DNA of 40,997 nucleotides, taken from positions 1 through 40,997 of the forward strand of contig JAGXGJ010000123.1 in NCBI GenBank assembly GCA_024636875.1, written 5' to 3'. Origin of the DNA: Methylococcaceae bacterium. GTDB lineage: Bacteria; Pseudomonadota; Gammaproteobacteria; Methylococcales; Methylomonadaceae. The position numbers and the translations under genes are program-made. Position 1 is the first letter of the stretch, and each line of letters begins with the position of its first letter. Under the pieces are notes generated by a model, which saw only the letters and a program-made list of their open reading frames with translations, made no database searches and was not told the DNA's origin. Positions 35,123-40,997 of the stretch are shown in pieces.

Positions 35123-35586
35123 AGAGCCGATTGGGTCATTTAAGTACTGGGTGGTTGTTATACAGCTTATCCAACTAAAATATTGAAAGAGGATGATATC
35201 CATTCGAATGTATATGAATATCGGAAGCTTTCCTGCTACATTGAAAAATAATAAATATATCGACCTCGGCTTATAGGCGGTTTGAATGTGCCAGGGAAGT
35301 GGAAAATAGCAAACAGGTGCAAGTTAAAAAAGGCTTCGACTTCGTTTAATCTTCAAGTTATAGTGTTAATAAGGCAAAACAACAAACATGAAGCACTTGA
35401 AAAGTTTTTTGTTCGTGGTAAGTTTACCCATCAAGTAGGTCTCCGTTATTGATATCGGTGCTTATGAGGGGGGTAATAGCCTGATAAGGTTAAGAAGATT
35501 TACTTGATGCACTGCGAGTCGTAAAATGCGTTGAGCAACGATTCATCAAAATAATAAATAAAACTACACTATTGTGAGGATAAGAA
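35123..35586. other. intergenic region, no gene recognised
   Basis: About 460 AT-rich bases between the permease and the one-TM protein. No frame with family resemblance, no RNA gene and no clear terminator is seen. It should contain the promoter of the next gene. Confidence 0.4.
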
Positions 35587-36105
35587 ATGAGTAATGAAGA
35601 TAACGCCAAACAAGAAGACAGCGCAAAACAAGAAGACAGCGCAAAACAAACAGTGGATTCGGCAAAAAACGCCATCGGCAACATGGTTTCTTCACTGTTA
35701 AGTTTAAAGGAAAAAAATCCGAAAGTATTTTTTGGTGGTATTGGGGGAATAGTTATTCTGCTGATTATAATGATGATGAGTGGCGGCGGTTCGAAGCCGA
35801 TTGTTTCCGGACCGGTTCTTAAAGATCTCGCTGTAGGACAGCGCTACATATTAAAGAGTGCTAACGCTTATGATGCGTCAGCAACTGTTCGCCTGGTGTC
35901 GGCGCCAGGAACTATAGCGGCTTATGATGATACCGAAGAAGCAGACAGAACCGGGGCTTGCCAGCATATGCCTCAAGAAACTCCTGTTACCGTTCTGGAA
36001 TTCGCGGATGCTTATGGAAAGCAAAAAGCTTATGCAAAAGTCAGAATTGAAGAAGGCGAATGTAAAGGCAATGAAGGTTGGGCTTTGGCAATTGATGTTC
36101 AATAA
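35587..36105 (+). CDS. single-pass membrane protein of unknown function
   Basis: A 172-residue protein. The N-terminus is a charged, Gln/Asp/Lys-rich cytoplasmic stretch with a duplicated 18-bp unit coding QEDSAK (residues about 9-20) that would be helical. One membrane helix follows (VFFGGIGGIVILLIIMMMSG, near residues 48-67). The outer part, LAVGQRYILKSANAYDASAT to GNEGWALAIDVQ, resembles a small SH3-like beta barrel with two cysteines (GACQHMP, EGECKGNEGW) that could pair. GAGGA lies 6 bases before the ATG. I do not recognise a named family. It stands alone, upstream of the tRNA genes. Confidence 0.7.
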   Translation: MSNEDNAKQEDSAKQEDSAKQTVDSAKNAIGNMVSSLLSLKEKNPKVFFGGIGGIVILLIIMMMSGGGSKPIVSGPVLKDLAVGQRYILKSANAYDASATVRLVSAPGTIAAYDDTEEADRTGACQHMPQETPVTVLEFADAYGKQKAYAKVRIEEGECKGNEGWALAIDVQ

Positions 36106-36114
36106 AAATAAAGT

Positions 36115-36142
36115 TTGACAGCTTTTATAAAAAATCTATAAT
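36115..36142 (+). promoter_or_regulatory. strong sigma-70 promoter of the tRNA genes
   Basis: Consensus TTGACA (36115-36120) and TATAAT (36137-36142) separated by 16 bases, about 19 bases before the mature end of tRNA-Gly. The match to both hexamers is perfect. Confidence 0.9.
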
Positions 36143-36160
36143 GGCAGGATATTTTCAAGT

Positions 36161-36235
36161 GCGGGAATAGCTCAGTGGTAGAGCACAACCTTGCCAAGGT
36201 TGGGGTCGCGAGTTCGAATCTCGTTTCCCGCTCCA
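36161..36235 (+). tRNA. tRNA-Gly (anticodon GCC)
   Basis: A full cloverleaf of 75 bases with the 7-bp acceptor stem GCGGGAA/TTCCCGC, D-arm with CTCAGTGGTAGAG, anticodon loop TTGCCAA giving GCC, and T-loop GTTCGAATC. The CCA end is encoded in the DNA (36233-36235). Confidence 0.96.
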
Positions 36236-36246
36236 ATAGATTGATA

Positions 36247-36273
36247 AAAGCCGCGTACTTTCGCGGCTTTTTT
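36247..36273 (+). terminator. hairpin terminator between the two tRNA genes
   Basis: Perfect 9-bp stem AAAGCCGCG / CGCGGCTTT with a six-base loop (TACTTT) followed by T residues. It would end the tRNA-Gly transcript, so tRNA-Cys needs read-through or its own promoter. Confidence 0.85.
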
Positions 36274-36286
36274 ATTTCACTTTTAT

Positions 36287-36360
36287 GGCTGCGTAGCAAA
36301 ATGGTTATGCAGTGGCCTGCAAAGCCATCTACGCCGGTTCGATTCCGGCCGCAGCCTCCA
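36287..36360 (+). tRNA. tRNA-Cys (anticodon GCA)
   Basis: A 74-base cloverleaf with acceptor stem GGCTGCG/CGCAGCC, anticodon loop CTGCAAA giving GCA, T-arm GCCGGTTCGATTCCGGC and a DNA-encoded CCA end. A tyrosine-integrase gene follows, so the 3' end of this tRNA gene is the probable attachment site of an integrated element. Confidence 0.95.
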
Positions 36361-36393
36361 CCATAAAGTTTTTTACAGTTCAACGAAATACAT

Positions 36394-36427
36394 AAACCCG
36401 CAAGTCATAAGACTTAGCGGGTTTTTT
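36394..36427 (+). terminator. Rho-independent terminator after tRNA-Cys
   Basis: Stem AAACCCGC ... GCGGGTTT with inner pairing GTC/GAC around an ATAA loop, then six T residues. It sits between two copies of CAACGAAATAC (36381-36391 and 36444-36454). Confidence 0.82.
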
Positions 36428-36455
36428 ATTGTCCAGCGAAGTACAACGAAATACG

Positions 36456-36522
36456 TTTACATCCACTCTAAAACCGGTATAACATTTGGTATAATAGACC
36501 TCTATCACAAATGAGTTATACC
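36456..36522 (+). promoter_or_regulatory. integrase promoter with repeated GGTATAAY operator-like words
   Basis: TTTACA (36456-36461) and TATAAC (36478-36483), 16 bases apart, make a plausible promoter. GGTATAAC occurs at 36476-36483, GGTATAAT at 36488-36495, and the inverted GTTATACC at 36515-36522, ending just before the ATG at 36524. Such spacing over the promoter and start codon suggests an operator, possibly for autoregulation. Confidence 0.5.
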
Positions 36523-36523
36523 A

Positions 36524-37762
36524 ATGTCACTATCCGACAGCGCTTGCAAGAATGCCCACAAACACGCCAAAGCCGCAACAGGCAAGGCTTTTACCCTCTT
36601 TGACGATAAGGGTTTACATTTACTCATTAAGCCACTCAAGGATAGTTGGGCTAAATGGTGGCGGCTTAAATATCGCTTCGACGGAAAGGATTGTTTATTG
36701 TCATTGGGCACTTACCCTGAAATTAGCTTGCAGCAAGCCAGAGAGCAACGGGACGGTATTCGTAAACAGATAGCCGGAGGTATCAACCCAAGCGAAAACC
36801 GGAAAGCCGTTAAGTCATCGAAAGCCGATAGCGCAGCAAACAGCTTTGAAGTGATCGCCCGTGAATGGGGACAAAAAAAGGTTGATACCTGGGACGATAA
36901 AAACAACCGTTCTAAACGAATGCTTGAAAGAAATATTTTTCCGTGGCTTGGCAGTAAACCGATAACCGACATTTTGCCTAAAGATATTTTGTGCTGTTTA
37001 CGGCGTGTTGAAGATCGGGGAACTATTGAAACAGCACACCGAACCCTTCAAATATGTGGGCAGGTTTTCCGTTATGCGGTGGCAACGGGCAGAGCCGAAC
37101 GAGACATAACGCCGGATTTACGCGGCGCATTGCCACCCGCTAAAGGCGAACACTTTGCCGCCATTACCGAACCTAAACAAGTAGCAGAATTGTTAAGGGC
37201 GATAGACGGTTATCAAGGCTCGCTTCCTTCCATTTGTGCCTTGAAACTCGCGCCGCTGGTATTTGTCCGCCCTGGTGAATTACGCGCAGCTGAGTGGCTG
37301 CATATCGACTTTGACACTAAAGAATGGCGTTATTTTGTATCAAAAACTGAAGTACAGCATATTGTTCCTCTATCTAATCAGGCCGTGGCGATACTGCAAG
37401 AACTCCATCCGCTTACAGGTCATGGACGTTTTATATTCCCGTCTGAACGCACACCGCGTGGCGATAGGTGTATGAGTGAAAACACTCTGAATGCGGCATT
37501 AAAACGGTTAGGTTACGGTAAAGATGTAATGACCGCCCACGGTTTTAGGGCAATGGCTCGGACTATCCTTGATGAAGTGCTAGGGGTAAGAATTGACTTT
37601 ATCGAACACCAACTAGCCCACGCAGTAAAAGACCCCAACGGACGCGCCTATAACCGGACAGCACATTTGCCGGAACGCCATAAGATGATGCAGCAATGGG
37701 CGGACTATTTGGACGGCTTAAAGAATGGTGCTCAGGTGCTACCGTTTAAAAGTATCGGGTAA
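36524..37762 (+). CDS. P4-type tyrosine integrase
   Basis: A full-length 412-residue integrase. The N-terminal arm-binding domain reads GKAFTLFDDKGLHLLIKP, then WWRLKYRFDGKDCLLSLGTY then PEISLQQAREQRD. A core-binding domain follows (FEVIAREWGQKKVDTWDDKN). The catalytic domain has the first Arg in LAPLVFVRPGELRAAEW, HGFRAMARTIL (HxxR) and a conserved EHQLAHAVKDPNGRAYNR with the Tyr nucleophile. It would catalyse site-specific insertion and excision at the neighbouring tRNA-Cys gene. No other phage or island gene follows; trkH starts 170 bp after its stop, and no second copy of the tRNA 3' end is seen. No ribosome-binding site precedes the ATG. Confidence 0.92.
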   Translation: MSLSDSACKNAHKHAKAATGKAFTLFDDKGLHLLIKPLKDSWAKWWRLKYRFDGKDCLLSLGTYPEISLQQAREQRDGIRKQIAGGINPSENRKAVKSSKADSAANSFEVIAREWGQKKVDTWDDKNNRSKRMLERNIFPWLGSKPITDILPKDILCCLRRVEDRGTIETAHRTLQICGQVFRYAVATGRAERDITPDLRGALPPAKGEHFAAITEPKQVAELLRAIDGYQGSLPSICALKLAPLVFVRPGELRAAEWLHIDFDTKEWRYFVSKTEVQHIVPLSNQAVAILQELHPLTGHGRFIFPSERTPRGDRCMSENTLNAALKRLGYGKDVMTAHGFRAMARTILDEVLGVRIDFIEHQLAHAVKDPNGRAYNRTAHLPERHKMMQQWADYLDGLKNGAQVLPFKSIG

Positions 37763-37932
37763 ACCATGCTGACATTGACGTCCCGCTACAAATCAAATAC
37801 CTGAGATATAATCCTATTTAATCGGATTGCCTTAGCTGGCAACAAGTGTTATTCATTAGAAATTTCTTTCCTGACTGAAATAAGGTTATATACTGCGCAG
37901 CATTGACTTCATTTTGCATTCCTGAGCCGACA

Positions 37933-39402
37933 ATGAGTTTTGCCGATGTATCTCGCGTCTTGGCGCAGCGGGTCCGTTACTGGGTTCTTGCCTGTTTTCT
38001 TGCCCGCCTGGGGCTAGTCGTCCTTTTGTTGCGCTGTGTGCCGGCTATTGTTTCCTGGTGGAACGGCGAAACTGTGCTGCTGTTCAGGCAACTGTTGTGT
38101 ATGGGTGTGATAGGCTTTATCTGTTTGCCTTTGGCCAGAATTAAGATACAGGAAGAAATAAGGGCAAACGAGGTTCTGGTCATTTCCGCAATGTCGTTTT
38201 TTTTGACCGCAGTATCGGGTGCGCTGCCTTTTACCGCTTCAGGACTTTCACCCATCGATGCTTTTTTTGAATCGGTTTCGGCAATTACCACCACGGGGCT
38301 GAGTACTATCGGCGATATACAGCAACATTCGGCCGGGTTTTTGTTTGACAGGGCCTGGATGCAATGGTACGGGGGATTGGGCATCGCCGTGTTTTCCATT
38401 GGTTTGATGCTGCTGGATATGGGTGTCGCCTCCCGGAGGCTGGCGTTAAACGACAGTGCCGACAGCAAAGATATTTTAGGCAGCGCCCGCGTCCATACGC
38501 GTAAATTAATTGTTGCCTATTGCACGGTGACATTTTTCGCAATAATGTTGTTACTGTTGGCCGGCACCGACCCATTTAGCGCTGTTACCCACGCGCTGAG
38601 CGGCGTATCTACCGGCGGTTTTTCGATTTACAACCGCAGTATCGGCGAGATTCAGGAATGGCATGTACAACTTTTGATGATCTTGTGCAGTTTGATTGGC
38701 GCGGTTTCGTTGCCGCTTTATTACCGGCTTGTCCAACAGGGCTTTAAGGCGCTTTTCGGTAATCAGGAAGTCCGGGGTCTATTATCGTTGTCCGCTGTGA
38801 TCGTCGCTATGCTGACGGTGTTTTCGTATCTTGAGGGCAGTGACGATTGGCTGTCGAATATTAAACATTCTGTAATTCTTGGGCTTTCCGCGCAAACCAC
38901 GACGGGATTTTCCAATACCGATATCGCGGCACTGGATAACGCATCCAAGCTAACTTTGATTTTTGCGATGCTGGTAGGAGGCTCGATTGGGTCCACCGCC
39001 GGAGGAATCAAAATTCTCCGGTTTTTAATCGTGCTGCGCATGTTGCAATTACTCATTGCCCGTTCAGCACTCCCCGCCCATGCCATTCTTGAACCTCGAT
39101 TGGGAGACGACTACCTGGAAACCGGAGAAATAGAAAAAGCGCTATTGCTGGTCCTGATATTTATAGGAACTGTGTGGTTATCCTGGCTGCCATTTCTGGT
39201 TGCAGGTTACGCCCCTCTCGATGCCTTGTTCGAGGTGGTGTCCGCCTGTTCAACCACCGGTTTGTCGTCCGGAATCACTGCAACGAGTCTGGATGCCGGC
39301 CTGAAAATCGTGCTGGTTATCGATATGCTGCTAGGACGTGTTGAATTTGTGGCTTTTATCGTGTTTTTGTATCCACGAACCTGGATTAGCTTGAGGAGTT
39401 GA
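37933..39402 (+). CDS. trkH: TrkH-family potassium uptake membrane subunit
   Basis: A 489-residue K+ transporter with the four pore-loop signatures of the TrkH/KtrB superfamily: TTTGLSTIG (near residue 120), GVSTGGFS, AQTTTGFSNTD and CSTTGLSSG. The ATG at 37933 is used; an upstream TTG at 37903 in the same frame adds ten residues without a ribosome-binding site. It forms the membrane channel for K+ entry. The trkA gene follows by 2 bases, so the two make one uptake system with an RCK regulator. Family members are often driven by Na+ or H+. Confidence 0.92.
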   Translation: MSFADVSRVLAQRVRYWVLACFLARLGLVVLLLRCVPAIVSWWNGETVLLFRQLLCMGVIGFICLPLARIKIQEEIRANEVLVISAMSFFLTAVSGALPFTASGLSPIDAFFESVSAITTTGLSTIGDIQQHSAGFLFDRAWMQWYGGLGIAVFSIGLMLLDMGVASRRLALNDSADSKDILGSARVHTRKLIVAYCTVTFFAIMLLLLAGTDPFSAVTHALSGVSTGGFSIYNRSIGEIQEWHVQLLMILCSLIGAVSLPLYYRLVQQGFKALFGNQEVRGLLSLSAVIVAMLTVFSYLEGSDDWLSNIKHSVILGLSAQTTTGFSNTDIAALDNASKLTLIFAMLVGGSIGSTAGGIKILRFLIVLRMLQLLIARSALPAHAILEPRLGDDYLETGEIEKALLLVLIFIGTVWLSWLPFLVAGYAPLDALFEVVSACSTTGLSSGITATSLDAGLKIVLVIDMLLGRVEFVAFIVFLYPRTWISLRS

Positions 39403-39404
39403 AT

Positions 39405-40058
39405 TTGAAAGTCTTATTTATCGGTGCTTCCGGTCTGGCGGTGACTACAGCGCAGCGCTTGCTGAAAAGAGGATATGAGGTCATCATCATCGAAAATGAC
39501 AAGGATGTTATCACCGGATTGCGCGAAACTATCGACTGCGTGTTTATCAATGGAAACGGCAGCAAACCGGCCATTCTTAAAGAGACCTCACCGGGTACTA
39601 TCGATGTCCTGTTTTGTCTGACCAAAAACGACGAAGCTAATATTATCTCCAGTCTGGTGGCGCGCTCGCTGGGTGTAAAAAGGGTTATTACCCGTATCGA
39701 GGATCCAGAGTTCGAACATATCTGTATCGAACTGGGGCTTAACGATATTATTATTCCGACCTATACCAACGCCCGCTATCTGGAGGGCATCGCTTTAGGT
39801 CGTGATATTATCGAATTCCAGGCGATAACCCACGGGGATGTGCGGTTCTTCGCTATGGTTATCGATGAAGAAAACGAAGGAACGGTGAATGAACTCGACT
39901 TACCGGGTCAATCCAGAGCGATTTTTTTGTATCGCGACAATCTTTTCGAATTCGCCGACAGCAGCACCAGGCTAAAAAAAGGCGACGAACTGGTGCTAAT
40001 CGCACACGGCGACGATTACGATAAATTGGTTAATAAGTGGCCGGGGATAATGAAGTGA
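39405..40058 (+). CDS. trkA: TrkA-type RCK regulatory subunit of K+ uptake
   Basis: A 217-residue cytoplasmic protein with one Rossmann-type RCK_N domain (KVLFIGASGLAVTTAQRLLK, ENDKDVITGLRE, DVLFCLTKNDEANIISSLVA) and one RCK_C domain (near residue 135 on, GRDIIEFQAITHGDVRFFAM). This single-copy length is that of KtrA-like proteins; E. coli TrkA has two copies. It binds nucleotide and gates TrkH. The start is TTG at 39405, with GAGGAG 6 bases before; the TTG at 39399 is too close to that site. A non-ATG start may limit its level. Confidence 0.9.
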   Translation: MKVLFIGASGLAVTTAQRLLKRGYEVIIIENDKDVITGLRETIDCVFINGNGSKPAILKETSPGTIDVLFCLTKNDEANIISSLVARSLGVKRVITRIEDPEFEHICIELGLNDIIIPTYTNARYLEGIALGRDIIEFQAITHGDVRFFAMVIDEENEGTVNELDLPGQSRAIFLYRDNLFEFADSSTRLKKGDELVLIAHGDDYDKLVNKWPGIMK

Positions 40059-40382
40059 TGGGGCCACATGTCAATGCGGTGCAGTTCGATTACAGTTTTG
40101 GAATTTTTAATTTCAGGTAGTTAATGGGATAGCGAGAAACATTTTTCCATACCTGCTGCAAATCCCTGCCCCCAAGCTATAAGACGTTTCATATAATGTT
40201 GGGCACAACAAGCATCTACCCCCCTGACAGTCAGTTATAGGAGCCAAAGTTGGTAAAGCGACCTTTGTAATACCCTCACCCTAACCCTCTCCCAAAGGGA
40301 GAGGGGATTTTGTGTCGCTTTACCAACGTCGGACTCTATACAAACATCAAGATGCATGGTATTTGAATTTTCAGAGGCTCTT
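40059..40382. other. intergenic region carrying the inverted-repeat element
   Basis: About 320 bases after trkA. It has no gene of its own; about a third is the 105-bp inverted-repeat element at 40236-40340. No terminator for trkA is clear. Confidence 0.5.
40236..40340 (-). repeat. 105-bp inverted-repeat element (MITE-like), copy 2
   Basis: Same length and ends as the copy at 11620-11724, in inverted orientation: TATAGGAGCC at the left and GGACTCTATA at the right, both with the GTTGGTAAAGCGAC core. The centre reads CCCTCACCCTAACCCTCTCC, then CAAAGGGAGAGGGG. The minus-strand frame 40235-40573 runs through it and yields the same peptide as at copy 1. Confidence 0.88.
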
Positions 40383-40709
40383 TTAAATTGGCACACTTTG
40401 AAATAATTTGTAAACTCCACTGATGATATGCTCAACATCTTGAAACGCATCGGTAATTTGATGAGATATAATGAAAAACACGGGATAAAAAAACTGGGGT
40501 TTTGAAAGCGACCAGTTCGTAATTGTTTGTAAGCTTTTACTCTGAAAAAAATATATGTTTCCCAGTAAGGCAATAATTATTCCGATAACTGCGCCAGCGA
40601 TAATATCTGTAGGGTAATGCATCCCTAAATACTCACGGTTCGCCCATTCAGACGGCCAGTTCATCAGATTTTCCCACAATGCCTTGATAAAGGCTGGGCG
40701 GGAAGCCAA
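40383..40709 (-). pseudogene. PAP2-family phosphatase, C-terminal remnant
   Basis: On the minus strand a frame contains EWANREYLGMHYPTDIIAGA followed by VIGIIIALLGNIYFF. This is the third signature (usually SRxxxxxHxxxD) and last helix of PAP2 phosphatases such as undecaprenyl-diphosphatase; the Ser is Asn here. The first two signatures (KxxxxxxRP and PSGH) and the earlier helices are missing; the frame opens at 40709 in unrelated sequence (MASRPAFIKALWENLMNWPS). The product would lack most of its active site. It is likely the leftover of a gene cut by rearrangement; copy 2 of the inverted-repeat element lies 43 bp past its stop. Confidence 0.72.
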
Positions 40710-40808
40710 GCAACGCTAAAATACGGGTAGTCCCTACAAATCAATGCAGGTTGTAATATTTATCGATTTTTGGCATAGTGCAGCGCCAAACTTTGCAGTA
40801 CTTATGGC

Positions 40809-40997
40809 ATGAACCAGGCACCAACCAAAATTAATATCGAGTCAAAATTATTTTGCTCCAGACGCGACTGTCCTTACTACCAATGTTTGGATAACAATAT
40901 AACCAAGGATGGCGTCTACACGACCAAAAATGATGGGGTGGTTCGGCAGATGTTTAACTGCGGAAAAGGAAAGCACCGCTTTTCTGAAACGGGGTAC
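40809..40997 (+). CDS. transposase-like zinc-ribbon protein, N-terminal part (runs off right edge)
   Basis: An open frame starting at ATG 40809 continues to the window edge: IESKLFCSRRDCPYYQCLDN, then GVVRQMFNCGKGKHRFSETG. The C-x4-C ... C-x-xG-x4-RFSETGY layout is that of the N-terminal zinc ribbon of IS1-like and related transposases, just before their helix-turn-helix. No ribosome-binding site is obvious. Only 63 residues are visible, so the family cannot be fixed. Confidence 0.55.
   Translation, partial: MNQAPTKINIESKLFCSRRDCPYYQCLDNNITKDGVYTTKNDGVVRQMFNCGKGKHRFSETGY

Noticed and set aside
40235-40573. A 112-codon minus-strand frame near the right end.
   Set aside because: Its upstream part is out of frame with the PAP2 remnant and has no family resemblance; its end is the inverted-repeat element. 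It is noted only for the shared tail peptide.

Overview
The window looks like chromosomal DNA of a gammaproteobacterium of moderate GC, most likely a methylotroph or methanotroph (Methylococcales-like). The main support is a four-gene ABC/beta-propeller cluster of the kind that accompanies PQQ-dependent alcohol dehydrogenases, together with a DUF2380 protein and a heavy load of metal-handling genes. The genus is inferred from gene content only.

Layout. 1-4.6 kb is a worn metal-resistance patch: the end of an ISAzo13-type transposase, the stump of one P1B ATPase, an ACR3-like arsenite permease, an intact Zn/Cd/Pb-type P1B ATPase and an IS3-family stump. 4.7-12.5 kb is a cobalamin uptake locus. 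A promoter and cobalamin riboswitch precede a TonB-dependent receptor, an unassigned HFHLCIG-motif protein, btuF-btuC-btuD, a decayed second btuB, a BtuM-like membrane protein, a small Cys-rich protein and a broken paralogue of the HFHLCIG protein. The locus lies between two direct 119-bp copies of the 3' end of the upstream ATPase gene. 12.9-15.3 kb has a lipoprotein, a GxxExxY fragment and a fused YejF-type ATPase. 15.5-17.4 kb (minus) is a three-gene operon: CDP-archaeol-synthase-like protein, EEP-family phosphoesterase, CDP-alcohol phosphatidyltransferase.

17.9-25.0 kb combines copper and ion genes: a Met-rich multicopper oxidase, a CPA2 antiporter, a ClC protein lacking the usual gating glutamate, and a copper P-type ATPase broken by one missing base. 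25.2-30.3 kb has a POT peptide transporter, glucokinase (minus), a repeat-rich 1-kb spacer, a SHOCT protein and a DUF2380 protein. A MOSC protein (minus) follows, and then the PQQ-associated cluster (31.4-35.1 kb): substrate-binding protein, beta-propeller, ATPase, permease. 35.6-36.1 kb is a one-TM protein. tRNA-Gly(GCC) and tRNA-Cys(GCA) follow, with a P4-type integrase directly after tRNA-Cys but no visible island cargo. 37.9-40.1 kb is trkH-trkA. The right end holds a PAP2 stump and the start of a transposase-like gene.

Most informative are (i) the riboswitch-controlled B12 locus with its unassigned gene, its paralogue and its flanking direct repeats, (ii) a 105-bp inverted-repeat element present twice, which adds the same peptide tail in frame to two unrelated ORFs, and (iii) the bacterial CarS-like phospholipid operon.
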